DNA of 39,403 bases from Anaerolineae bacterium (GCA_011174845.1 DUEW01000078.1:1-39403), one strand, 5' to 3'; counted from the first letter of the stretch, positions 20,262 through 28,716 are shown. Notes: generated from the sequence alone by a model not told the origin. Made by a program: numbers and translations.

Positions 20262-20341
20262 TTTACCATTACATCATCGACGAGGAGGAGCACCAGGATA
20301 TACATTATCAACCCCACTTGACTTGATCAGGAGCAAATCCC

Positions 20342-21796
20342 ATGACCTTGATGACGGCGGACGCGTATATTGATAGTCTACGACAAATGAAAAAACGGGT
20401 TTTCATGTTCGGTGATGAGATCGAAGATCCTACCGATCACCCGATGATACAGCCCTCTGTAAATGCTGTATGCATGACATACGAATTAAGCCATCATACC
20501 GACCATGAAGCCCTGCTCACTGTCGAATCGAGTCTCACCGGGGAAAAAATCAACCGATTCACACACCTCCATCAAGGCACGGACGATTTGGTACAGAAGG
20601 TTAAAATGCTGCGCCTGTTGGGACAATGCACTGGATGTTGTTTTCAACGATGTGTCGGGATGGATAGCTTCAATGCCCTAGATATCGTCACAACCAAAAT
20701 GGATCAAGCATTAGGGACCGAATACAATGTAAGGTTCAGAGAGTATCTGAAACATGTCCAAGCTGAAGACTTGGTGGTGGATGGTTGTATGACCGATCCC
20801 AAGGGAAATCGAGGTCTTCCACCAGCAGAGCAATCAGATCCCGACTTATTCGTCCGCATCATCGATGAGAACAATGAAGGGATCACGATCCGCGGCGCGA
20901 AAGTCCATCAAACAGGCGCTATTAATTCACATGAGATCTTGGTGATGCCCACACGATCTCTCAAAGAAGCTGATGAAGATTACGCTGTCGCTTGTGCTAT
21001 TCCCGCAGATGACGAAGGGATCCTCTATGTTTACGGCAGGCAAGCTAGTGACACGCGTAAACTAGAAGGTGGCAACATCGATGTAGGAAATATTCGCTTT
21101 GGAGGACACGAGGCCGTGGTGATTTTCAATGATGTATTTGTTCCATGGGAACATGTGTTCATGAGCGGTGAATACCCGTATGCAGGTGAACTCGTTGAGA
21201 CCTTTGCTGCATATCACAGATCGAGTTATGGGGGGTGCAAAGTCGGCGTGGGTGATGTTCTCATTGGCGCGACAAAGCTCATCGCCAAATACCACGGCGT
21301 TGAGAACGCGTCCCATATCAAGGACAAACTCGTTGAGATGATCCATCTCAATGAAACACTCTATGCGTGCGGATTAGCATGCTCTACCGAGGGGGCGAGA
21401 ACTTCCTCGGGGACTTACCTCGTCGATATGACTCTGGCAAATATCTGCAAGCTAAACGTGACACGTTTTCCCTATCAAATCGCCAGCATCGCTCAAGATA
21501 TCGCTGGCGGGCTGATGGTCACAATGCCCTCTGAAAAGGATTTTTCCCATCCCGAAGTTGGACCCTTGCTGAAAAAATATTTGGTCGGCGCAGAACCATA
21601 CCCCACCGAATGGCGTCAACGTATCCTACGATTGATTGAAAACTTAACGCTTGGACTTGGTGCGGTTGGTTATTTAACTGAGTCAATGCACGGCGCCGGC
21701 TCGCCCATGGCTCAGAGGATCATGCTCTCCCGTTTAGCCGATTTGGAGCATAAGGAAAAACTTGCGGCAGCTATCGCTGGGATTAATGACCATTAA
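20342..21796 (+). CDS. abfD: 4-hydroxybutyryl-CoA dehydratase / vinylacetyl-CoA delta-isomerase (AbfD type; HpaB superfamily)
   Basis: 484 aa; near full-length resemblance to the clostridial enzyme as recalled; SLTGEKINRFTHLHQGTDDLVQKVKMLRLLGQ, CFQRCVGMD and YHRSSYGGCKVGVGD keep the expected Cys/Cys/His/Cys [4Fe-4S] ligand pattern; ESMHGAGSPMAQRIM. Confidence 0.92.
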   Translation: MTLMTADAYIDSLRQMKKRVFMFGDEIEDPTDHPMIQPSVNAVCMTYELSHHTDHEALLTVESSLTGEKINRFTHLHQGTDDLVQKVKMLRLLGQCTGCCFQRCVGMDSFNALDIVTTKMDQALGTEYNVRFREYLKHVQAEDLVVDGCMTDPKGNRGLPPAEQSDPDLFVRIIDENNEGITIRGAKVHQTGAINSHEILVMPTRSLKEADEDYAVACAIPADDEGILYVYGRQASDTRKLEGGNIDVGNIRFGGHEAVVIFNDVFVPWEHVFMSGEYPYAGELVETFAAYHRSSYGGCKVGVGDVLIGATKLIAKYHGVENASHIKDKLVEMIHLNETLYACGLACSTEGARTSSGTYLVDMTLANICKLNVTRFPYQIASIAQDIAGGLMVTMPSEKDFSHPEVGPLLKKYLVGAEPYPTEWRQRILRLIENLTLGLGAVGYLTESMHGAGSPMAQRIMLSRLADLEHKEKLAAAIAGINDH

Positions 21797-21921
21797 AGTA
21801 TGCTACATTTGGTATGAGCGCTTGCTCGCATTGGCACCGCCTGTCTATCAGTTAAAGACAATATCCGTTAATGCATAATGCTCGTTTCTTGAAGATTCCT
21901 CACGGGATTTGGAGTGAATCT

Positions 21922-23505
21922 ATGGCAGTTCTTTGTCGAAGGAAAGATCATCAGTACTACGACTCAGTGACATTGATGACCGTAGCCCGTCAATTAAAAT
22001 CCCTCCCGGGGATCGAAGACGCCGCGCTTGTGATGGGGACGATTGCCAATAAAGATCTACTAAGACAAGTTGAACTCTTTACGCCCGAGGTGGAAGATGC
22101 GACTTCGAGCGACCTGATTATTGTACTCAAAGGGGATGGGGCAAGTGTTCGCCAGGCGATTGACAAGGCTGAAGTCCTTCTGACTCGTAGGACAATTCAA
22201 ACGAAGACGATCGAAGAACATCTGCCTCGAACATTGCGTAGCGCGATTCGATTGTATCCAGAGTCAAATCTGGCGGTGATCTCCCTTCCTGGGCAGCACG
22301 CCGTGTCTGAAACATGGCATGCCCTACACCATGGATTGCATGTCCTTCTCTTCAGCGATAATGTATCGCTTGCCGACGAAATTGCCTTGAAACGCTATGC
22401 TGTTGATAACAACTTGCTCATGATGGGACCTGGGGCAGGCACAGCCATTATCAACGGTGTGGCGCTTGGTTTCGGAAACGCCCTTCCACGTGGACCCGTA
22501 GGTATTGCCTCCGCAGCCGGGACCGGATTGCAAGAGGTAAGCACCCTGCTCGCTAAACAAGGGGTTGGGATCTCACAAGGTATCGGTGTTGGCGGTCGTG
22601 ATCTCTCCGACGAAGTCGATGCCATGATGATGATCCAGGCTATAGAAGCATTGCAGACGGATCAGGAGACCGAAGTCATCGTCGCCATCTCGAAGCTCCC
22701 CACACCAAGGGTGGCTGAAAAGGTGGGGGCAAAGTTAAACGCAGGGAAACCCGCAGTGGTGATTTTCATGGGAGAGAGCCTTACACCATCCCCCTACGCA
22801 AAGCAGATCGATCAAGGAAGGATTATCTATACGAGCACTTTGCAGGAAGCTGCCTTGAAAGCAGCGATGTTGGCCACAGACGGTGATCTCGCTACAGTGG
22901 AGTCCCAGCTTGCCCAACAGATGAGCGATCTACAGAAACAGGCACGTAATCTGGCCTCCTTGATCAAACCCGAACAGAAATTCCTGCGGGGTTTATTTAG
23001 CGGTGGTACGCTTTGTGAAGAGGCGATGCGAATATGGGATGAAAAGGTCCGGCCTGTGTGGTCCAATCAACCATTGAAGCAAGAATGGAAATTACCTGAC
23101 TCGAAGAGCAGTTATCAACATTGTGCCTTGGATTTAGGAGCGGAGGAATTTACTGTGGGACGCCCCCATCCGATGATCGATCATGATCTGCGAATCACAC
23201 GTTTGCTAGAAGAGGCCAGCGATCCTTCCGTGGCAGTGATCCAGATGGACGTCGTGCTCGGATACGGCGCACATCCTGACCCGGCCAGTGAACTAAGTCC
23301 CGCCATCGAGAAGGCGAACGGAATCGCGCTTGAGAATGAGCGATCCTTGATAGTCGTGCTCTCAATCACCGGGACAAATGAAGATCCGCAAAACGTGGGG
23401 GACCAACAGGATGCCTTCCAGAAAGCAGGGGCGATCGTACTTGAGAGTAATGCAGCAGCATCATGGCTTGCAGCAATGGTAGTCGAAGAACTCATCCTAG
23501 AATAA
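21922..23505 (+). CDS. FdrA (AllF)-family protein, succinyl-CoA-synthetase-alpha-like fold
   Basis: QYYDSVTLMTVARQLKSLPGIEDAALVMGTIANKDLL, LLFSDNVSLADEIALKRYAVDNNLLMMGPGAGTAI, GIGVGGRDLSDEVDAMMM, VGRPHPMIDHDLR, AVIQMDVVLGYGAHPDPASEL. Listed start is 21871; ATG 21922 with GGAG at 21911 fits FdrA N-termini better. Confidence 0.9.
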   Translation: MAVLCRRKDHQYYDSVTLMTVARQLKSLPGIEDAALVMGTIANKDLLRQVELFTPEVEDATSSDLIIVLKGDGASVRQAIDKAEVLLTRRTIQTKTIEEHLPRTLRSAIRLYPESNLAVISLPGQHAVSETWHALHHGLHVLLFSDNVSLADEIALKRYAVDNNLLMMGPGAGTAIINGVALGFGNALPRGPVGIASAAGTGLQEVSTLLAKQGVGISQGIGVGGRDLSDEVDAMMMIQAIEALQTDQETEVIVAISKLPTPRVAEKVGAKLNAGKPAVVIFMGESLTPSPYAKQIDQGRIIYTSTLQEAALKAAMLATDGDLATVESQLAQQMSDLQKQARNLASLIKPEQKFLRGLFSGGTLCEEAMRIWDEKVRPVWSNQPLKQEWKLPDSKSSYQHCALDLGAEEFTVGRPHPMIDHDLRITRLLEEASDPSVAVIQMDVVLGYGAHPDPASELSPAIEKANGIALENERSLIVVLSITGTNEDPQNVGDQQDAFQKAGAIVLESNAAASWLAAMVVEELILE

Positions 23506-23672
23506 CCAGACTTTGCGCGGGAGGTGCATCCTAGTACGGATGATCAAAATGAAGAAAGGCAAACATCGTCACATTGAAATCAATCTCAAACGATCGAATC
23601 CTGCGATCCACTTTCGTTGTAAAAATCTCTGTCAGAATTGCGTCCATCCACGGACACACTGGAGGACAAAAC

Positions 23673-24365
23673 ATGGATATGGATATTGAAATCTATCTAA
23701 GACCGCCGGAATTGGAGACACCACCTTACCCACCAAAGGTGATCACCTTGTCTACAGGCAAGAAAATGATCGTTCGTCAGGTGGATCGTGAGGCGGTTCC
23801 AATCCTGCTCCAAGCGGTAAAACCTACGCTTGAGATCGAACGTGATTATTACGACATCGTCGGTGCCCGAGTGTACGCAGAGCTTCTGGGTTGGTATCGT
23901 TACCGCGTTCGAGACGAATTCTGTCTCATCGGACAGATCGATGGATTGCTCGTGGGGATCGTGAATACTAGAAGTTATTCCCCTCAGGTCGATATCAGTT
24001 TACATACGTTGGCCATAGAACGCGGTCTACGCATCGGAGCTCATCTTTTCGCCGCCAAGATGGAATACTCGATCGAATATTTGGGGCGTGAGGAAGTTCT
24101 CATCACAGCCGAAAGTCCAATTGGTTTCCGACGCTGGATGATCGAATACGAACTAGAGATGCGTGATGGTCAACATGAATTAGGCGGTGCTACACCCTAT
24201 GCCCTGACTCGAGAATTGTATTTCCGCAATAAGGATCGGTTGGTAGCTGGTGAGCGACCCGTGCCTCCTGAATTGATGGAGTTCGCTGAGAGGGAGATCA
24301 TCGTTGCCAGTGAAGATGACATCCTTGAGAAAATATTAGGTGCAAAGAGGAGGGAGATCCGATGA
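23673..24365 (+). CDS. Uncharacterised protein, possibly GNAT (N-acetyltransferase)-like
   Basis: About 230 aa; ATG 23673 preceded by GGAGG at 23661-23665; layout FCLIGQIDGLLVGIVNTRSYSPQVDISLHTLAIERGLRIGAHLFAAKMEY is GNAT-like but divergent. Overlaps the next gene by 4 nt (ATGA). Confidence 0.75.
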   Translation: MDMDIEIYLRPPELETPPYPPKVITLSTGKKMIVRQVDREAVPILLQAVKPTLEIERDYYDIVGARVYAELLGWYRYRVRDEFCLIGQIDGLLVGIVNTRSYSPQVDISLHTLAIERGLRIGAHLFAAKMEYSIEYLGREEVLITAESPIGFRRWMIEYELEMRDGQHELGGATPYALTRELYFRNKDRLVAGERPVPPELMEFAEREIIVASEDDILEKILGAKRREIR

Positions 24366-25546
24366 GACCCGTCGTAGTAGCAGGCGTGGGTATGATCCCG
24401 TTTGAACGACGGGATGAGGACAGTTTGGTCGATATGCTGGCCATGGCAGGTTGGAATGCCATGGAGGACGCACAACTGGGTGACCGATCGATCGATGCTG
24501 TGTACGTTGGAAATATGGCCTCGGGCCTCTTCAACCATCAAGAATCCGTCGCGAGCGCCCTTGTTGACCGACTTGGCTTGATGCCAGCGGCGGCAGAAAG
24601 GATTGAAAACGGTCCCGCATCAGGCGGTTCGGCTGTAAAGAACGGTTTCCTTGGAGTAGCTTCTGGATTTTACGACATCGTATTGGTCGTCGGTGGTGAG
24701 AAGATGCGAGAGGTGATCGGGCCAAAGGCGACGGATGTCGTCGCCTGCATGACCCATCCGCAGGCTGAGTACATCTACGGTGTAACCCTGCCAGCGTTGG
24801 CCGGGATGTTTACGCGTCTCTATATGGAGAAGTACGGTGTCACCCATGAGCACTTGGCCATGGTGGCGATCAAGAACCAAGAGAATGGGCTGCTCAACCC
24901 CTACGCACACATCCAAATGAAGATCACCATGGAAGGTATTCTCACCCACCCACAGGCACACATTAACAGTCCGATCGTCGCTGATCCGTTGCGACTTTAC
25001 GACTGCTGCCCAGTCAGCGACGGTGCTGCCGCGATTTTGATAACCACGGAAGAGATCGCGCAAAAGCTCAAGAGACCCATCGTGACGATCGCCGGTGTGG
25101 GGCAAGCCACCGACACCCACACCCTTCAAGAGCGAAGCGATCCCACTGATCTAAGAGCGGTGAGGATCTCTTCACAACAGGCATTTAAAATGGCCGGGTT
25201 GAAACCTAAAGACATCCACGTTGCTGAGTTACATGACGCTTTCACAATTCTCGAGATCGCAGAAAGCGAACACGTAGGCTTCTTCTCCAAAGGAAAGGGT
25301 GCCAAAGCACTGGCGGATGGAGAGACCCGTATCGATGGCAAGCTCCCCATCAACCCTTCCGGCGGGCTGAAAGCTCGAGGCCATCCGGTCGGTGCGACCG
25401 GCGTAGCGCAAATCGTGGAGCTTGTCTGGCAACTTCGTGGCGAAGCGGGTGAGCGTCAGGTTAAGGATGCTTCCAATGGCTTTTCGCTGAACTTCGGTGG
25501 GTTTGGTAACAACGTGCTCGCTTTCGTTCTGAGGAGAGAAGCATGA
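24362..25546 (+). CDS. Thiolase-fold protein (SCP2/lipid-transfer-type), atypical active site
   Basis: 394 aa; AELHDAFTILEIAE, GGLKARGHPVGATGVAQ; but IENGPASGGSAV has Pro where thiolases have the nucleophilic Cys. Confidence 0.92.
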   Translation: MRPVVVAGVGMIPFERRDEDSLVDMLAMAGWNAMEDAQLGDRSIDAVYVGNMASGLFNHQESVASALVDRLGLMPAAAERIENGPASGGSAVKNGFLGVASGFYDIVLVVGGEKMREVIGPKATDVVACMTHPQAEYIYGVTLPALAGMFTRLYMEKYGVTHEHLAMVAIKNQENGLLNPYAHIQMKITMEGILTHPQAHINSPIVADPLRLYDCCPVSDGAAAILITTEEIAQKLKRPIVTIAGVGQATDTHTLQERSDPTDLRAVRISSQQAFKMAGLKPKDIHVAELHDAFTILEIAESEHVGFFSKGKGAKALADGETRIDGKLPINPSGGLKARGHPVGATGVAQIVELVWQLRGEAGERQVKDASNGFSLNFGGFGNNVLAFVLRREA

Positions 25547-25881
25547 AAACCATAACAGCGTACAAATGCAAGGATTGCGGTCATGTGATGTACCCACATC
25601 ACTATCGCTGCCTAAATTGTAATGGTCTTGACTTCAAAGAAATCTCACCAACAACCAAAGGCAGGTTGTTGACCTATACCATTGTCGATCAACTTCCATG
25701 GGGTATTGATGAACGAGGGCGCGTATTAGGTGTTGTCGAGTTCGACAACGGTGTGAAGGCGTTGGGCGTGATCAAAACGGCAAAACCTAGAATTGGGATG
25801 AGACTTAAAGTCGGTTGGCAACCGGTCCGCGTAATCAGCGGCGAGAAGGTATATGGCCTCACATTCCGAAAAACGAAGTGA
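25543..25881 (+). CDS. DUF35 / Zn-ribbon OB-fold protein
   Basis: 112 aa; CKDCGHVMYPHHYRCLNCN zinc ribbon then OB-fold; overlaps upstream thiolase (ATGA) and the downstream gene. Confidence 0.92.
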   Translation: MKTITAYKCKDCGHVMYPHHYRCLNCNGLDFKEISPTTKGRLLTYTIVDQLPWGIDERGRVLGVVEFDNGVKALGVIKTAKPRIGMRLKVGWQPVRVISGEKVYGLTFRKTK

Positions 25882-27259
25882 TCTCTTCGATCAACCGATC
25901 ACAGTTATCAATATCGGTCTGACCGGATTTTCTGAAAGCCTACGTCAACAAGGGGTTCCGGTTATCGATGTAGATTGGCGTCCCCCTCCCGAGGGTATCC
26001 CCCGGTTAACCCACACCAAATCGGGTGCTTCGATCGAGGAAGCCAACAAAGAAACCGCGAGACGTATCATGGCAGGGCGTCCCGAGATCGTCGGCTTAGA
26101 TCTCGCGAAGCATGTGATCCCAGGCATGAGCGAACGGACCATCCTTCATGCAGGTCCTCCAATCCATTGGGAGCGGATGTGCGGTCCGACTCGTGGTGCA
26201 GTGATGGGCGCGTTGGTCTACGAGAGATTGGCTCGATCACCAGAGGCTGCGGCTGAACTTTCCGCAAGCGGTGAAATCACATTCGACCCTTGCCATCATC
26301 ATCACGCTGTAGGGCCGATGGCGGGAATCATCTCACCCTCTATGCCGGTTTGGATCATCGAGAACGCTGAGTTCGGTAACCGTGCTTATTGCACGTTGAA
26401 CGAGGGGCTGGGCAAAGTACTCCGCTACGGGGCTTTCGGCGAGGATGTTTACCGACGCCTTCGATGGATGGCCGATGTGCTGTATCCAACTTTGGCAGCC
26501 GCGTTCGAACGAGCGGGTCCGATCGATCTGAGAGCGATGATCGCTCAAGCCCTGCATATGGGAGACGAGTGTCATAACCGCAATCGTGCAGGAACATCTC
26601 TCTTCCTTCGAGCCATTACCCCCGCAATGGCTCGAACATGTGAGGACGGCGAACGCCTGGCACAGGTCATCGAATTTATCAACGAGAACGACCACTTCTT
26701 CCTCAATCTCTCGATGCCGGCGGCAAAAGCCATGCTTGAACCGGCTGAGGGAATTGAGGGATCGACCATTTTAACCGTGATGGCTCGCAATGGGACAGAT
26801 TTTGGCATCCGAATGGCAGGAGACCCGGATCGTTGGTTCACCGCACCCGCCGGGATCGTTGAAGGATTATTCTTGCCCGGCTTCAGCGCTGATGACGCCA
26901 ATCCAGATATTGGGGACAGCACGATCACCGAGACCGCTGGTTTTGGCGGCTTTGCTATGGCGGCTGCTCCGGCGATCGCCAGTTTCGTCGGCGGTACTGC
27001 TCAAGATGCCCTCAACTCGACTTTCGAGATGTACGAGATCTGCTACACCGAGCATGAACACTTCTCCATCCCGACGCTCGACTTTCGCGGTACGCCGATG
27101 GGAATCGATGTCCGGTTCGTGATGGAAACTGGGATACTTCCCAAACTCAACACCGGTATTGCCCACAAGGATCCCGGCATCGGCATGGTCGGAGCAGGAA
27201 TCTTACGCGCACCGAAAGAATGCTTCATAGAAGCATTTGAGGCGATCAAGAACTGGTAG
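25853..27259 (+). CDS. DUF1116 (YlbE/YahG/AllG)-family protein
   Basis: 468 aa; TILHAGPPIHWERMCGPTRGAVMGALVYE, DPCHHHHAVGPMAGIISPSMPVW, NRAYCTLNEGLGKVLRYGAFGEDV, FTAPAGIVEGLFLPGF, INTGIAHK-like LNTGIAHKDPGIGMVGAG. Confidence 0.93.
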   Translation: MASHSEKRSDLFDQPITVINIGLTGFSESLRQQGVPVIDVDWRPPPEGIPRLTHTKSGASIEEANKETARRIMAGRPEIVGLDLAKHVIPGMSERTILHAGPPIHWERMCGPTRGAVMGALVYERLARSPEAAAELSASGEITFDPCHHHHAVGPMAGIISPSMPVWIIENAEFGNRAYCTLNEGLGKVLRYGAFGEDVYRRLRWMADVLYPTLAAAFERAGPIDLRAMIAQALHMGDECHNRNRAGTSLFLRAITPAMARTCEDGERLAQVIEFINENDHFFLNLSMPAAKAMLEPAEGIEGSTILTVMARNGTDFGIRMAGDPDRWFTAPAGIVEGLFLPGFSADDANPDIGDSTITETAGFGGFAMAAAPAIASFVGGTAQDALNSTFEMYEICYTEHEHFSIPTLDFRGTPMGIDVRFVMETGILPKLNTGIAHKDPGIGMVGAGILRAPKECFIEAFEAIKNW

Positions 27260-27319
27260 CTACATAGGGCTTCGGTTCAGTCTCTGTTAATGCGATCAAT
27301 ATTTGGAGGGATGTAGACA

Positions 27320-28168
27320 ATGAAAATCATCGATCTCACCATACCTCTCGGGATCGGCACCCCACCGTGGCCGACCTATGAACCTTTGCAGGTTAAATAC
27401 TTCAAACGGCTTGCACCAAATGGAGCCAACGGACAGATTGTCACCCACTCAAACCATCTGGGTACCCATTTAGACGGCGAAATTCACTTCTACACCCCTG
27501 GCAAGGATATCGCATCCCTGGATTTTGATTTCCTTTATGGTCCTGCCGTGATCGTCGATCTCTCGGATGTGGCCGGTGATTACGACATTTACACCTCGAA
27601 AATGGTTGAAGAACGGGTGGACGTCCACGAGGGCGACATCCTGATCATCCACACCGGTTACCATCGATACGGTTGGGATCAACCGACCGCCGATGAAATC
27701 CGTTATATGGTCAAGCACCCTGGTCCGGATCGTGAGTTCGCCGAGTGGTGCAAGGCGAAAAAGCTCAAGTGGTTAGGTGTGGATTGTGGTAGCGCTGATC
27801 ATCCGATGAACACCATTGTCCGCACGTGGATGCCTCGGCAAGCGAAGGAAGCGGAGACACATTTCGAGAATAAATACGGGAAACCGCTGGCTGATGTCTT
27901 CACCGACGATAAATATCAACTCATGCACATCGAGTTGTTCCCCCATGGGATCATCCACGCGGAGTGCATGGGAGGTGACATTGATCTCCTGCTAAACGAA
28001 CGAGTGGATATCGGTTGCTTCCCCTGGCGTTTCGTGGACGGTGAATCCTGCATCAGCCGCATCGTCGCATTCGTAGATGATGACCGATACGCCGAGCTTA
28101 TGGAAAAGAAGAAAAGCTTTCCTTTGACCAAATTTGGTGATTGTGTATGCCAGCGACCTCAGATCTGA
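27320..28168 (+). CDS. Cyclase / kynurenine formamidase-isatin hydrolase superfamily metal-dependent hydrolase
   Basis: 282 aa; HLGTHLDGEIHF matches the HxGTHxDxxxHF metal-binding motif; GGAGGG RBS upstream. Confidence 0.92.
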   Translation: MKIIDLTIPLGIGTPPWPTYEPLQVKYFKRLAPNGANGQIVTHSNHLGTHLDGEIHFYTPGKDIASLDFDFLYGPAVIVDLSDVAGDYDIYTSKMVEERVDVHEGDILIIHTGYHRYGWDQPTADEIRYMVKHPGPDREFAEWCKAKKLKWLGVDCGSADHPMNTIVRTWMPRQAKEAETHFENKYGKPLADVFTDDKYQLMHIELFPHGIIHAECMGGDIDLLLNERVDIGCFPWRFVDGESCISRIVAFVDDDRYAELMEKKKSFPLTKFGDCVCQRPQI

Positions 28169-28265
28169 TATTAAAACATTGATGAATAGGATGGATGGAT
28201 ATCATTCTGAAAAGTTTAAAACCTTTCGTCGAGCGCAGGACACTTCACGACTTATACCGAGGGGC

Positions 28266-28301
28266 TCAGGATGACAAACCGAAGAGACAATGTCATTCTG
28301 A
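28266..28301. repeat. Imperfect inverted repeat TCAGGATGACA ... TGTCATTCTGA within a non-coding repeat-rich spacer
   Basis: 28266-28276 and 28291-28301; 10 of 11 complementary positions. Confidence 0.6.
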
Positions 28302-28320
28302 ATACTTGTTAGACAAGCTC

Positions 28321-28358
28321 TCCTCGGCAGGCTCGGGACAAGCAGGACAGGTATTAGG
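28321..28358 (+). repeat. Dispersed non-coding repeat, copy 1 (tcctcggcaggctcgggacaagcaggacaggtattagg)
   Basis: Resembles 37921-37958 (tccttcggcaggctcaggacagggctcggtacaggtagg). Confidence 0.6.
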
Positions 28359-28687
28359 CGTGAAGAAACCCTGTGATTCGACAATTTCTAGGACTTCACT
28401 ATAGGGATCCTGCGCGGAGCCATGGCATCTTTTCTTTGATTCCCTCTCACAAGGAAACGAAAATTCAGTCCGAGAGGCTGCCAAACAAATTATTCTGCTT
28501 GGACACACCTCGGGATCAAACACAATGGCTGGCTTCCTTGCACTATTCAATGGGGTTGAACAAGTCCTTCAACCTTCACGGTTTAGCGATTAAGCTGAGT
28601 GAAAAGAATACTATAGGTACACCCCTTAGGGTACGCAACACAGGCTGAAGCCTGCGTCTACAACATCGTCATTTCGAAGGAATAAGC

Positions 28688-28716
28688 ATGGGGTTGTCTT
28701 TTTGGGACAACCCCAT
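28688..28716. terminator. Strong hairpin in the convergent intergenic region, possible bidirectional terminator
   Basis: ATGGGGTTGTC (28688-28698), 7-nt loop, GACAACCCCAT (28706-28716), perfect 11-bp stem; no good downstream T tract on either strand. Confidence 0.5.

Noticed and set aside
20015-20317. Minus-strand 100-aa ORF with hydrophobic N-terminus
   Set aside because: Overlaps the CoA ligase 3' end and the inverted-repeat leader; no homology recognised.
20342-21796. 4-hydroxyphenylacetate 3-monooxygenase (HpaB) annotation
   Set aside because: Same superfamily, but the CFQRC and YHRSSYGGC ligands and overall resemblance fit 4-hydroxybutyryl-CoA dehydratase.
28195-28648. ORFs 28195-28404, 28293-28550 and 28373-28648 as genes
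   Set aside because: They overlap repeat-derived non-coding sequence with no recognisable protein family.
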